Positions 1-8,309 of a stretch of DNA of 64,000 nucleotides are shown in pieces. Position 1 is the first letter of the stretch; each line of letters begins with the position of its first letter. Origin of the DNA: Marinobacterium alkalitolerans (lineage in GTDB: Bacteria > Pseudomonadota > Gammaproteobacteria > Pseudomonadales > Balneatricaceae). The stretch spans positions 1-64,000 of the forward strand of contig NZ_JACVEW010000019.1 in assembly GCF_017776525.1 (NCBI RefSeq), written 5' to 3'. Below the pieces are notes generated by a model. The model was not told the origin of the DNA, did no database searches, and saw only the letters and a list, made by a program, of their open reading frames with translations. Made by a program: the position numbers and the translations under genes.

Positions 1-1
1 T

Positions 2-77
2 TGGTGGAGCCTAGCGGGATCGAACCGCTGACCTCAACACTGCCAGTGTTGCGCTCTCCCAGCTGAGCTAAGGCCCC
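2..77 (-). tRNA. tRNA-Ala (anticodon GGC)
   Basis: Read on the minus strand, the 76 bases fold as a complete cloverleaf. The acceptor stem is GGGGCCT/AGGCTCC, the D stem is GCTC/GAGC, and the five-pair anticodon stem CAACA/TGTTG encloses the loop CTGGCAG, giving anticodon GGC. The T arm contains GGTTCGATCC and the 3' CCA is encoded (bases 4 to 2). GGC decodes GCC/GCU alanine codons. It lies downstream of gltX on the same strand but has its own strong promoter (97–125), so it need not depend on gltX read-through. Confidence 0.96.
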
Positions 78-96
78 TCGTCACAGGACGGGGCGT

Positions 97-125
97 ATAT
101 TAATCGCCCCACCCTGAGGTGTCAA
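97..125 (-). promoter_or_regulatory. Sigma-70 promoter of tRNA-Ala
   Basis: On the minus strand a perfect -35 TTGACA (120–125) is followed after exactly 17 bases by TAATAT (97–102). The bases after the -10 are G+C rich (ACGCCCCGTCC). A GC-rich discriminator is typical of stable-RNA promoters under stringent control. The position just before the tRNA 5' end fits; start-site mapping is not possible here. Confidence 0.8.
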
Positions 126-151
126 ACACTTTTTTACCAAAAAGTGACACC
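118..151 (-). terminator. Hairpin after gltX, weak terminator candidate
   Basis: CACTTTTT (127–134) pairs with AAAAAGTG (139–146) around a four-base loop. Outer bases GGTGT (118–122) can pair with ACACC (147–151), leaving a bulge. It sits just after the gltX stop codon and overlaps the -35 box of the tRNA promoter. The stem is A/T rich and no U-tract follows it, so termination efficiency is doubtful. Confidence 0.3.
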
Positions 152-166
152 AAATATTCAGTCTAA

Positions 167-1651
167 TCATGCGCTTAGCGCACGATACTCCTTCTCGAGC
201 CGCTTGGTTGCCTTCTTGGAAGGCGCCCCTGCGATTTCCAGTGCATGGCGAAGGCGCGCACGTGTCATATCCGGTCCCAGGATCGACATGGCATCTACAA
301 CCGATACACTCTGCGAGGTGCCGGCAATGGCGACAAACAGCGGGAACAGGAAATCACGTATCTTCAGCTCCATGCCGTCTGCCAGTCCTTTCAGCTCGGC
401 AAACAGGGTGTCACGGTCCCAGTGACGCTGCTGGTCCAGGTGCCAGACACTGAATTGCAGAATGCGCTGCACCTGCTCGGAATCCAGCTTCTTGTGTTCG
501 AAGTCCGCCGCACTGATCGGCAGCATCCCGCTCAGGAAGAACCCGGCCAGAGGCGCGACATCGGAGAACTTCTCCACTCGAGGCTGAATCAGCGGGATAA
601 TCTGCATCAGGTACTCAGGGTTCAGCGCCCACTTCTGCATCTGTTCGGCAAACTGCTCGGTTGTCAGTTCTTCACGGATCCACAGGCCGTTCAACCAGCT
701 CAGCTTTTCCTGATCGAATACCGGCCCCCCCAGGGACACGCGCTGAATATCAAAGCTGGCAAACATCTCATCCCGATTGAACTTCTCTCGCTCATCCGGC
801 ATGGACCAACCCATACGGCCCAGATAGTTCAGCAGCGCTTCCGGCAGATACCCCATACGCTGGTAGTAGAGAATGCTGGTCGGGTTCTTGCGCTTGGACA
901 GCTTTGACTTGTCCGGGTTGCGCAGCAGCGGCATGTGGCACAGCTGCGGCATGTCCCAGCCGAAGTATTGGTACAGCAACTTGTGTTTGGGTGCCGAGTT
1001 GATCCACTCCTCACCACGGATCACGTGCGTGATCTTCATCAGGTGGTCGTCTACCACATTGGCCAGGTGATAGGTCGGCATGCCGTCGGATTTGAGCAGG
1101 ATTTGAGCATCCACCTGCCCCCAGTCAAGCTCGATCGGGCCGCGCAGCATGTCGTCGATGACGCAGACGCCCTCTTCCGGCACCTTCATGCGCACGACGT
1201 AGGGCATGCCCTCGGCCATGCGACGCTCCACTTCTGCCTGCGGCAGCTCAAGGTCGCTTTGTTTCAGCGCGGTATGCTTGCCTTCGGCCTTGCGGCTTTC
1301 ACGCAGCTCATCCAGCTCTTCCGCAGTACGGAAGCACAAAAAGGCAGTACCCTCTTCCACCAGGCGCATGGCAAAGTCCTTGTACATGTCCTTGCGCTCA
1401 CTCTGGCGGTAGGGTCCATATTCGCCACCGACATCAGGCCCCTCATCCCACTCAAGGCCCAGCCAGCGCAGCGAGTCCAGAATCGCCTGTTCAGACTCAT
1501 CGGTACTGCGTGTCTGGTCGGTATCCTCGATACGGAGAATGAATTGACCGCCGTGCTGGCGGGCAAAGGCGAGGTTGAACAGTGCGATATAGGCGGTGCC
1601 GACATGCGGATCGCCGGTAGGAGACGGCGCTACACGGGTGCGAACAGTCAT
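167..1651 (-). CDS. gltX: Glutamyl-tRNA synthetase
   Basis: A class Ic aminoacyl-tRNA synthetase that charges tRNA-Glu in the cytoplasm. The 494 residues match the family length. The N-terminus carries the ATP-binding HIGH-type signature in the form [13 protein letters not shown], followed by [11 protein letters not shown]. The KMSKS-type loop appears as [10 protein letters not shown] in the middle. The C-terminal third is the helical anticodon-binding region. The ATG start is preceded by a purine-rich stretch (CAGGAAAT). A TATAAT box at 1694–1699 on this strand is a possible promoter, although its -35 is poor. The next feature downstream is the tRNA-Ala gene. Confidence 0.97.
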   Translation of the reverse strand: MTVRTRVAPSPTGDPHVGTAYIALFNLAFARQHGGQFILRIEDTDQTRSTDESEQAILDSLRWLGLEWDEGPDVGGEYGPYRQSERKDMYKDFAMRLVEEGTAFLCFRTAEELDELRESRKAEGKHTALKQSDLELPQAEVERRMAEGMPYVVRMKVPEEGVCVIDDMLRGPIELDWGQVDAQILLKSDGMPTYHLANVVDDHLMKITHVIRGEEWINSAPKHKLLYQYFGWDMPQLCHMPLLRNPDKSKLSKRKNPTSILYYQRMGYLPEALLNYLGRMGWSMPDEREKFNRDEMFASFDIQRVSLGGPVFDQEKLSWLNGLWIREELTTEQFAEQMQKWALNPEYLMQIIPLIQPRVEKFSDVAPLAGFFLSGMLPISAADFEHKKLDSEQVQRILQFSVWHLDQQRHWDRDTLFAELKGLADGMELKIRDFLFPLFVAIAGTSQSVSVVDAMSILGPDMTRARLRHALEIAGAPSKKATKRLEKEYRALSA

Positions 1652-1693
1652 ATTTCCTGTACTCGGTCCTGTTGTGGTTGAGTAAAATGGTGA

Positions 1694-1699
1694 ATTATA
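1694..1699 (-). promoter_or_regulatory. Candidate -10 box for gltX
   Basis: A perfect TATAAT on the minus strand lies about 43 bases upstream of the gltX ATG. No convincing -35 is found at 16–18 bases, so this is only a candidate. The box lies in the short gap between dgkA and gltX, where a gltX promoter would be expected. Confidence 0.35.
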
Positions 1700-1739
1700 G
1701 CCTCTTGACCGGGTCAGCGACTATGCCAACCCCGCCAAT

Positions 1740-2117
1740 TCAGGCTGCAATGAGATTATCGAAGATTACGCCGCCCCAGATGACCGCTACGATCAACAGG
1801 GAGAAGAGCACGGCTGCGGACCCCAGGTCCTTGGCCAGGCCGGCCAGCGTATTGAACTCGGTGCCTGCACGGTCCACCACGGCTTCTACGGCCGTGTTAA
1901 TCAGCTCCATGGTCAACACCAGCAGCAATGAACTGACCAGCAAACCCAGCTGTAGACCGGACTCTGCCAGCCAAAAGGCGACCGGCAACAGGGCCAGAGC
2001 GACCCAGGCTTCATAACGAAAAGCGGGCTCGGATCGGTACGCTGCCTTCAGGCCTTTCCATGAATAGCGGGTGGCATGATAAAAGCGCGCAAGTCCTGTC
2101 GCTTTGGTCACTATCAC
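1740..2117 (-). CDS. dgkA: Diacylglycerol kinase DgkA
   Basis: A small integral membrane kinase that phosphorylates diacylglycerol to phosphatidate at the inner membrane, recycling lipid released during envelope glycan synthesis. The 125 residues match the family. Three hydrophobic helices are visible (about 35–53, 57–72 and 99–119). The family signature ELINTAVEAVVDR sits in the middle, followed by AGLAKDLGSAAV. The start is GTG; the preceding GGAG at 6 bases supports it over a second GTG two codons later. It is followed by gltX on the same strand with an 88-base gap. Confidence 0.94.
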   Translation of the reverse strand: MIVTKATGLARFYHATRYSWKGLKAAYRSEPAFRYEAWVALALLPVAFWLAESGLQLGLLVSSLLLVLTMELINTAVEAVVDRAGTEFNTLAGLAKDLGSAAVLFSLLIVAVIWGGVIFDNLIAA

Positions 2118-2424
2118 TTAAGACTCCGTCGATTGTGATATGAATTCAGTTTGTCCTCATCGAGATAACATGCACTCAACATTTTTCAGAGCCATGTAAG
2201 CCAACCCCTTATATCACTCTATTCCTTGCTGTAGACATGTTAGAATACTGAGCTTGCTTTATATCACCTCATATTAACTTCATGAGAGCAGCACGACAGC
2301 TTCTTCACCTCCAGAAGCGAAGTGCCAAGCTTACTCATGCAGTATGACATGACTTGTCCAAGGTGGCAGCCGGGGACAAATCGCGGGACAACTGAGCCGG
2401 AAAAATAGCACAAAACGGGCAAAA
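2118..2424. other. Divergent intergenic region dgkA/dusA
   Basis: About 300 bases separate dgkA (minus) and dusA (plus). No RNA gene, terminator or convincing ORF is visible. A TAGAAT sequence near 2240–2246 could be a -10 box for dusA, but its upstream hexamer is poor. The region probably carries both divergent promoters. Confidence 0.4.
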
Positions 2425-3459
2425 ATGAACGAAAACGCAACAGTAAAAAGTGCTGCAGAATCAGGCTCAAAGCCACACACCACGCGGGATACAGTGAATC
2501 GACGCTTCAGCGTAGCGCCGATGATGGACTGGACTACTTCTGATTGCAGGGTATTCCACCGCCTCATGTCACGTCACACGCTTCTCTATACCGAGATGGT
2601 GACCACTGGCGCGCTGATTCACGGCGATGCCGCACGGCACCTGGACTACGATGCCAGTGAACATCCGGTTGCGCTCCAGCTCGGCGGCAGTAACCCCAAA
2701 GAACTGGCTACCTGCGCCCGCATGGCACAGGAGTGGGGCTATGACGAAGTGAACCTTAACGTTGGCTGCCCCAGTGATCGTGTCCAAAACAACATGATCG
2801 GCGCCTGCCTGATGGAGTTTCCGGAGCGGGTTGCCGAGTGCCTGGCAGAGATGCAGGCCGCCGTGCATATCCCGGTAACGGTCAAGCATCGTTTGGGCAT
2901 TGATGACCTGGACAGCTTTGAGCACCTGCACCGTTTTGTCGAGACGGTGAAACAGAGCGGGTGTACAAGTTTTACCATTCACGCCCGCAAAGCCATTCTG
3001 GATGGTTTGAGCCCCAAGGAAAACCGCGACATTCCACCTTTGATGTATGACCGCGTGTATCGCATCAAGCAGCTGTTCCCTGAGCTGGAGGTGGTGATCA
3101 ACGGCGGCATCAAAACACTTGAAGAGTGTGACACACACCTGCAACAGGTTGATGGTGTCATGATTGGCCGCGAGGCCTACCAGAACCCCTGGCCCCTGCT
3201 GAGCCAAGTCGACAGCCGTTACTTTGGGGACGACCACGCAATACCCAGCCGACTGGAAACAGCCGAAGCCTTTATACCCCATTTGGAGCGCCGACTGGCT
3301 CAAGGCGCGCCTCTATACGCTGTCGTGAAACACCTGCTGGGGCTTTTCCATGGCCAGCGAGGCGGCAAGCAATTCAGGCGCTACCTGAGCGAAAACGGCC
3401 ACAAACGGGATGCCGCCGTAGACACCTTTCGTGCGGCACTGGCTCTGGTACAGGGTTAA
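2425..3459 (+). CDS. dusA: tRNA-dihydrouridine(20/20a) synthase DusA
   Basis: A flavin enzyme that reduces uridine 20/20a in the D-loop of tRNA using NADPH. The 344 residues form a TIM barrel followed by a C-terminal helical domain. Signatures seen are [10 protein letters not shown] near residue 28, [15 protein letters not shown], the Dus core [10 protein letters not shown] with its catalytic cysteine, [26 protein letters not shown] and [12 protein letters not shown]. The D20-specific SPKENR and AYQNP elements separate DusA from DusB and DusC. The 25-residue leader before the barrel resembles that of the E. coli protein, so the first ATG is kept although its ribosome-binding site is weak. tal follows 34 bases downstream. 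Confidence 0.95.
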   Translation: MNENATVKSAAESGSKPHTTRDTVNRRFSVAPMMDWTTSDCRVFHRLMSRHTLLYTEMVTTGALIHGDAARHLDYDASEHPVALQLGGSNPKELATCARMAQEWGYDEVNLNVGCPSDRVQNNMIGACLMEFPERVAECLAEMQAAVHIPVTVKHRLGIDDLDSFEHLHRFVETVKQSGCTSFTIHARKAILDGLSPKENRDIPPLMYDRVYRIKQLFPELEVVINGGIKTLEECDTHLQQVDGVMIGREAYQNPWPLLSQVDSRYFGDDHAIPSRLETAEAFIPHLERRLAQGAPLYAVVKHLLGLFHGQRGGKQFRRYLSENGHKRDAAVDTFRAALALVQG

Positions 3460-3493
3460 GCCGACCATTTCGATTACAACAGGACTTTCACTG

Positions 3494-4429
3494 ATGGATC
3501 AACTGCAACAACTGAAACAGATGACAACCGTGGTTGCCGACACCGGCGATATCGATGCGATTCGCACCTACCAACCGGTTGACGCAACCACAAACCCGTC
3601 GCTTCTGTTGAAAGCTGCGCAGGACAGCAAGTATTCAGAGCTGCTGCAGGAGGCGCGCAGCTTTGCCACAGAGAGCACCTGCTCAGTTGAACAGATGACA
3701 GAGCGCTTCGGTGTATTGATCGGTCGCGAAGTCTGCGGTCTGATCCCCGGACGCATCTCGACTGAAGTAGACGCTCGCCTCTCCTTTGACACCCGGGCAA
3801 CGATCGCAAAGGCCCACTCGATCATTAATCAGTATGAAGCGCTGGGCATTCCCAAAGAACGCGTGCTGATCAAGATTGCCTCAACCTGGGAAGGCATTGA
3901 AGCTGGCCGCCAACTGGAGCGTGAGGGCATTAACTGCAACCTGACACTGCTGTTCAGCTTTGCACAGGCACAGGCCTGTGCCGATGCGGGCATCTACCTG
4001 ATCTCACCCTTTGTGGGACGCATTCTGGACTGGCATAAACAGCGCCAGCCGGAAGCGGATTTCAGCTTTGAGCGCGACCCCGGCGTGCAGTCCGTCAGCC
4101 GCATCTATCGCTACTACAAAACCCACGCCTACGACACTGTCGTGATGGGGGCCAGTTTCAGAAATACGGGCGAGATCCAGGCGCTGGCAGGCTGTGATCG
4201 ACTCACGATCAGCCCGGCACTGATGCAGGCACTGGCCGAGGATGACAGCCCGCTGCCCCAGCGACTGAAACCCGGTACGAGCAGCGACGATGCCAAGACA
4301 CAGCTGACAGAAAGCCAGTTCCGCTGGCAGATGAATGAAGATGTCATGGCTCAGGAAAAATTGGCGGAAGGGATTCGTAATTTTGCTGCTGACCAGATCA
4401 AGCTGGAACAGCTGCTGAAAGAGGCTTAA
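3494..4429 (+). CDS. tal: Transaldolase
   Basis: A pentose-phosphate-pathway enzyme that moves a dihydroxyacetone unit between sedoheptulose-7-phosphate and glyceraldehyde-3-phosphate through a Schiff-base lysine. The reading frame is open further upstream, but the true start is the ATG at 3494, with AGGA upstream and the typical N-terminus [19 protein letters not shown]. The length of 311 residues matches TalB. Motifs are [13 protein letters not shown], the Schiff-base region [12 protein letters not shown] and the phosphate-binding FVGRILDWH. dusA lies directly upstream and is probably co-transcribed; rssC converges 23 bases beyond the stop. Confidence 0.96.
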   Translation: MDQLQQLKQMTTVVADTGDIDAIRTYQPVDATTNPSLLLKAAQDSKYSELLQEARSFATESTCSVEQMTERFGVLIGREVCGLIPGRISTEVDARLSFDTRATIAKAHSIINQYEALGIPKERVLIKIASTWEGIEAGRQLEREGINCNLTLLFSFAQAQACADAGIYLISPFVGRILDWHKQRQPEADFSFERDPGVQSVSRIYRYYKTHAYDTVVMGASFRNTGEIQALAGCDRLTISPALMQALAEDDSPLPQRLKPGTSSDDAKTQLTESQFRWQMNEDVMAQEKLAEGIRNFAADQIKLEQLLKEA

Positions 4430-4438
4430 GACTGAAGC

Positions 4439-4473
4439 ACGCTTGAGAGCTGTTAATGACAGTTCTCAAGCGT
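4439..4473. terminator. Long hairpin between convergent tal and rssC
   Basis: ACGCTTGAGA (4439–4448) pairs with TCTCAAGCGT (4464–4473). The inner CTGT/ACAG extends it through one G·T pair to a 15-pair stem with loop TAATG. The right arm covers the last codons of rssC. No U-tract follows on either strand, so it may act as a transcript-end stabiliser or a factor-assisted terminator. Confidence 0.45.
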
Positions 4474-4938
4474 TGCCACCAGATCCTTGAAGGCTTCACG
4501 GTTACTGTCGTTGAGTTCGCTCAGCACCTTGTGCGCATCCAGAATCCGCGCGCGCACTTCCTCTTCAGATTCCTGAACGAAGGGCACCTGTTTCAACTCA
4601 CACCGATCGGAAGGCAGTTCAGGCACCAGCACGAACACTTGATCAAACCCCATACTGAGCAGCACACGCGTGATATCTTCACTGGTCGAGACCAGTGTTG
4701 GCTTGGGCATACCCTTTTTCTCGGCCTTGATCGCCAGTTTCGCGATCAATCCAAGCGAGGTGCTGTCAATATTGTCGGTCTCGGTCAGATCGACCAAGCT
4801 GTCGGTAATATTGTCACGCTCCAGCACCGAGTCCAGATGACGCTCAATGGTCGAGCAGAGCGTCAAACGCACATCACCGAAGAACTTCAATACATAGTGC
4901 CCGTCACGACACGCATAGTAAATCGCGCCATCACTCAT
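4453..4938 (-). CDS. rssC: Anti-sigma factor antagonist RssC (STAS domain)
   Basis: A STAS-domain protein of 161 residues, the substrate half of a partner switch. The domain covers about residues 5–110. The switch motif NIDSTSLG places Ser59, directly after Asp58, at the position phosphorylated in SpoIIAA-type antagonists. An acidic C-terminal tail of about 50 residues follows. Its ATG overlaps the rssB stop codon by four bases, indicating translational coupling to the phosphatase that should act on it. From memory, Pseudomonas has the same pair next to tal. No anti-sigma kinase of the switch is encoded nearby. The name follows that parallel; the function is inferred. Confidence 0.78.
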   Translation of the reverse strand: MSDGAIYYACRDGHYVLKFFGDVRLTLCSTIERHLDSVLERDNITDSLVDLTETDNIDSTSLGLIAKLAIKAEKKGMPKPTLVSTSEDITRVLLSMGFDQVFVLVPELPSDRCELKQVPFVQESEEEVRARILDAHKVLSELNDSNREAFKDLVATLENCH

Positions 4939-6110
4939 AAAGCGTCTCTACGCACTCTTAGAATCGCAACATCATCCGGGCTTTCATCCCGATCATCGTC
5001 GGGCATCATACTCTGCAAAAACTGCTCTGGCGAGTCCCATTCCTGCTCGCACAAACCGAGCAGCAGCGCTTCTTTTTCTGCCAGAGAGTCAGCCTCAATG
5101 ACTTCAAGGATACCATCGGAGAAGACGCTGATCTCAAACGCGTCTGACAGCTCACATGAAAACGCCTCAAAAACCGGCTGCTCAAACAGCCCCAGCGGCA
5201 TCCCCTTCCCTTCAAGATAGCGCACTTCGCCTTTTTGTCGCAGAACAGGCAGCGGGTGATGACCGCCTACCGCATATTCCAGTCGCTGCTCATGGTGATG
5301 ATAAAGGCCCACAAACATGGTCAAGTGCTTGCCCAGCGAGGTCAGAAGCATCTCACGATTGATGCGCTCAAGCGTTGAAACAGGCGACAGGATGTCAAAA
5401 CTGGAATGGCGCCGATAGTTGCGCAGCAACCTGTGAGTCATGTTTTTCAACAACACCGTCACCAGTGCCGAAGACGCGCCATGGCCGGATACATCAGCCA
5501 AATAAAACAGTGTCAAGTCATCACTGATCGGGAAGGCATCTACAAAATCGCCGCTCAGCAACAGGGAGGGTTTGAGCACATAGTCGAAGGACAGGCCATT
5601 AATGCGCTGTGAGGCCGGGGGCAGCAGATTAAGCTGCACCTGCTGCGCTGCATGCTGGTCATCGCGCAACTCATCCAGACTGCGCTCCAGACTGTCGCGC
5701 AGTCCATTCACCTCTTCAATATAGCGCGCCCGTTTAAGCTGCCGCTCAATGGAGCGGATAAACAGATCAGGGTGCAGATCCAGTTCACCCACTACATAGA
5801 CATCATCGGCACCGTTACGCAGTGCTGCCACAAGGTGCTCGGCGGTGCCTTCAGCAATCAAGGCCACAACCGGCTTGGGGCTCAAGCGCTGAGCAAAGGC
5901 ATCCATGGTGATGCTGGAGCCGACAGACGCCAGATCAAAGATCAACAGAGAGATGGGAAAGTGTTCAAGCTGCTGTTCGACCTCATCCACATCAACGCAG
6001 TGGACCAGCGTCAGACGCTGATGGTCGCAGGATTCACAGAGCTCGAAGATTCTGCCGGTGGTCGCTGCATTAGCAGACAACAGTAAAACACGCTGGTCGT
6101 GGAGGCCCAT
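4935..6110 (-). CDS. rssB: RssB-type response regulator with PP2C phosphatase domain
   Basis: The 391 residues comprise an N-terminal receiver-like domain (about 5–125), a helical linker (130–165) and a PP2C/SpoIIE-type serine phosphatase domain (about 180–388). The phosphatase metal-ligand motifs are intact: LLSGDFVDAF, ADVSGHGASSALV, FSDGILE and a final SPDDVAILRVR. The receiver keeps the acceptor Asp59 in LLIFDLA but has SA in place of the usual acidic pair near residue 12, and no recognisable lysine in the last active-site loop. It should dephosphorylate RssC. In E. coli the homologous RssB delivers RpoS to ClpXP but has a dead phosphatase; here the phosphatase looks live. Confidence 0.8.
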   Translation of the reverse strand: MGLHDQRVLLLSANAATTGRIFELCESCDHQRLTLVHCVDVDEVEQQLEHFPISLLIFDLASVGSSITMDAFAQRLSPKPVVALIAEGTAEHLVAALRNGADDVYVVGELDLHPDLFIRSIERQLKRARYIEEVNGLRDSLERSLDELRDDQHAAQQVQLNLLPPASQRINGLSFDYVLKPSLLLSGDFVDAFPISDDLTLFYLADVSGHGASSALVTVLLKNMTHRLLRNYRRHSSFDILSPVSTLERINREMLLTSLGKHLTMFVGLYHHHEQRLEYAVGGHHPLPVLRQKGEVRYLEGKGMPLGLFEQPVFEAFSCELSDAFEISVFSDGILEVIEADSLAEKEALLLGLCEQEWDSPEQFLQSMMPDDDRDESPDDVAILRVRRDAL

Positions 6111-6199
6111 TAATCAGCCATGATCTCAAAAACTGACATATGAACCTCCACAGTAGTCGCAAGACATGTGGCTTGCAAGCTAATCAGGATCTACAGGCG

Positions 6200-6901
6200 T
6201 TAGAAGTCCTGATCGTACTGGACCTCAACCGTTCCATCATTGATCAGGAACTCACGGCGCTGCATGTAAGCATCACGGACGAAGCTGTATTTGTCGCCCG
6301 TAATGATCTGCTCTGCCTGCAGCAGCCGGCTGCGGGTATCAAGCAGACGCAGGCCATACAGACTGTTGCGCGTACGTACGTGATCAACATCGCCGACCGG
6401 ATCGATACTGGCATCCACAAACAGAGAAACGCCATCACGCACATTGCTCGGGCCAAAGAACGGCAGCACCAGGTACGGGCCACTTTCAACACCCCAATAC
6501 CCAAGGGTCTGGCCGAAGTCTTCTGGATGCTCTTTTACGCCAGCATAGGAAGCGAAATCAATCAGCCCACCAATTCCAAAGGTGGTGTTAAATGCCAAGC
6601 GTGCAGCAGTCTGACCAGCCGCTTCAAACTTAAACTGCAAGAGGTTATTTACGAGACTACCAACATCACCGATATTATCGAAAAAATTGCTGACAGCCGT
6701 CTCTGCGATATCAGGCGTGATATATCGGTAGCTTTTGGCCAGCGGCTTTACAGCATACCGATCAAGCTTCTCGTTAAACGCATATATTGAACGATTGAAG
6801 CCTTCCAAAGGATCATACTCCCCTGCTCCAACACTCAAAGGAAGCACACCGGCAACCACGACACCGGATACAAGAAAACTTCTACGCAAATAAGTCAGCA
6901 T
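6200..6901 (-). CDS. mlaA: MlaA/VacJ outer-membrane lipid-asymmetry protein
   Basis: The outer-membrane component of the Mla pathway, which removes phospholipid from the outer leaflet and passes it to MlaC. The 233 residues match the family. After a signal-like N-terminus come YDPLEGFNRSIYAFNEKLD, the FGIGGLIDFAS element, FGQTLGYWGV, GPYLVLPFFGPS and a C-terminal VRDAYMQRREFLI. Unlike E. coli MlaA, no cysteine lies near the end of the signal peptide (…PLSVGAGEYDP), so lipidation looks unlikely. The gene is read towards rssB with an 89-base gap. A bidirectional terminator (6993–7020) separates it from the porin upstream. Confidence 0.92.
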   Translation of the reverse strand: MLTYLRRSFLVSGVVVAGVLPLSVGAGEYDPLEGFNRSIYAFNEKLDRYAVKPLAKSYRYITPDIAETAVSNFFDNIGDVGSLVNNLLQFKFEAAGQTAARLAFNTTFGIGGLIDFASYAGVKEHPEDFGQTLGYWGVESGPYLVLPFFGPSNVRDGVSLFVDASIDPVGDVDHVRTRNSLYGLRLLDTRSRLLQAEQIITGDKYSFVRDAYMQRREFLINDGTVEVQYDQDF

Positions 6902-6992
6902 CTTTTTTCCTTAACTGGCTGAAGCATCATTCATCCCTAAATCTACCATACAACAAGCAAGCAGGCACACACGCCACACTATTCACAGACAC

Positions 6993-7020
6993 AAAAAAGG
7001 CTCCCTGGGGAGCCTTTTTT
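6993..7020 (-). terminator. Intrinsic terminator of the porin gene
   Basis: GGCTCC/GGAGCC encloses the loop CTGG, flanked by six A on one side and six T on the other. Read on the minus strand it follows the porin stop codon by 25 bases and ends in a six-T tract. The symmetry would also allow termination on the plus strand. Confidence 0.88.
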
Positions 7021-7045
7021 AGATCAACTTCTTCTATAAATAATA

Positions 7046-7975
7046 TTAGAAGTCTACGCGGTAGCCCAGCTCAACACCGTTACCGATGCTGTCATCACCG
7101 TGGTCAACGTAAGCTGCGAAGACGCGAGCCTGTTTACCCAGCTTCTGCTGAGCTTCAACAGACCATTTCTCGTCGTCGTTAGCGTCGTCGTCAGTGTAGT
7201 TAGCCAGCAGTTTGGTGTTGCCCATGGTGTAAGAACCAGCAACTTCCCAAGCATCCTGGTCGTCGCCAGCAACCATATCACGGTTTTCGTAACGAGCACC
7301 CAGGTACAGAGCGTCCATGCTGTAGGACAGACCTACAGATGTTACGTCGTCGTATGTGCTGCCACCGAACTTGGAAGCATCATCATCATAGCCGAGGTAA
7401 GACACAGCACCAGTGAAACCGCCCATCGCGTACTTGGCAGCAACGTGAGCAACGTCAACGGAAGCGTTGTTAGCAACTTCATCGTCCTGAGTAGCGTCAG
7501 TATCAGTAGTCAGAACAGCAGCCGCTACCTGGAAACCACCCATGTCAGGCGAAATGTAAGCCAGGGTTTCCGGAGTACGGTGCGCACCGATTACGTAACC
7601 AGTGTTACCGCTGGTACCGTTATCAACGATATCAGTAGTGAACACAGTCCACAGTGCGTACGGAGTCCACATGCGACCTACCTGAGCAGTACCGAAGTCG
7701 CCGGTAGCACCGATGTAGGACAGACGACCACCGCTCCAAGCACCAGCTTCAGAGTTAACAGCCTGCTCGAACTGGTAAATAGCCTTGGCACCAGAGAACA
7801 GCTCAGAAGAGCCCTTGATACCAATACGAGAAGAGTTGTCAGCGATATCCATGTCAACAGTATCGGTGTCAACCATCTTCACGCGCAGAGAGCCGTACAG
7901 AGTCGCGTCAGCCTGAGCGACCATCGGAGCAGTCATGGCACCAGCAACAGCCAGAGCAATCAGTGACTTTTTCAT
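7046..7975 (-). CDS. Gram-negative porin
   Basis: An outer-membrane beta-barrel, predicted trimeric, for diffusion of small solutes. The chosen ATG gives MKKSLIALAVAGAMTAPMVA, a clear signal peptide cleaved after AQA. The AGGGG site lies 8 bases before this ATG; two upstream in-frame ATGs fit the site less well. The mature part begins ATLYGSLRVKM and ends RVDF, with the terminal phenylalanine needed for barrel assembly. Alternating strands rich in Asp, Gly and Tyr run throughout. The 309 residues fit the Porin_4-type family. Substrate choice cannot be read from sequence. It has its own terminator and is single-gene. Confidence 0.9.
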   Translation of the reverse strand: MKKSLIALAVAGAMTAPMVAQADATLYGSLRVKMVDTDTVDMDIADNSSRIGIKGSSELFSGAKAIYQFEQAVNSEAGAWSGGRLSYIGATGDFGTAQVGRMWTPYALWTVFTTDIVDNGTSGNTGYVIGAHRTPETLAYISPDMGGFQVAAAVLTTDTDATQDDEVANNASVDVAHVAAKYAMGGFTGAVSYLGYDDDASKFGGSTYDDVTSVGLSYSMDALYLGARYENRDMVAGDDQDAWEVAGSYTMGNTKLLANYTDDDANDDEKWSVEAQQKLGKQARVFAAYVDHGDDSIGNGVELGYRVDF

Positions 7976-8309
7976 CAACATTTCCCCTTCATTCAACATA
8001 CTAGTAGTGAATTCTAGTTTTTCTCAGCACTAATAGCGCTACAAGAAAAATACTATAAATCCAGTTTATTGCAAACCAGTGAATGTAAAAACATGAGTTT
8101 TTTCAACACGAAAGTCTGCGATGCTGCCTGGTAATTGCCATCCTTTGCGAGATTTGAGGCCCGCGTCGACTGAGCAACCACCTAAATTGGGGGCATTACA
8201 CCACACCCCCTGACGCTTAACAACCCCTTACAGCCCTCTAAATACGGGGATTTGGTGAATAATCTTGATACCCATCAAGTCCCCGCATCCAGCAGGACTG
8301 GACTACTGT
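7976..8309. other. Intergenic region upstream of the porin
   Basis: About 330 bases between the porin start and the hrpA stop, both on the minus strand. It is A/T-rich near the porin, which suggests its promoter, but no hexamer pair with good spacing stands out. A nested inverted repeat near 8243–8285 (CTTGAT/ATCAAG inside CGGGGA/TCCCCG) lies downstream of hrpA and may end its transcript, although no U-tract follows. No ORF with a ribosome-binding site was seen. Confidence 0.4.

Noticed and set aside
245-1681. Open frames of 220 and 248 residues opposite gltX
   Set aside because: They are shadows of the high third-position G/C of gltX on the other strand, and the product of gltX is beyond doubt.
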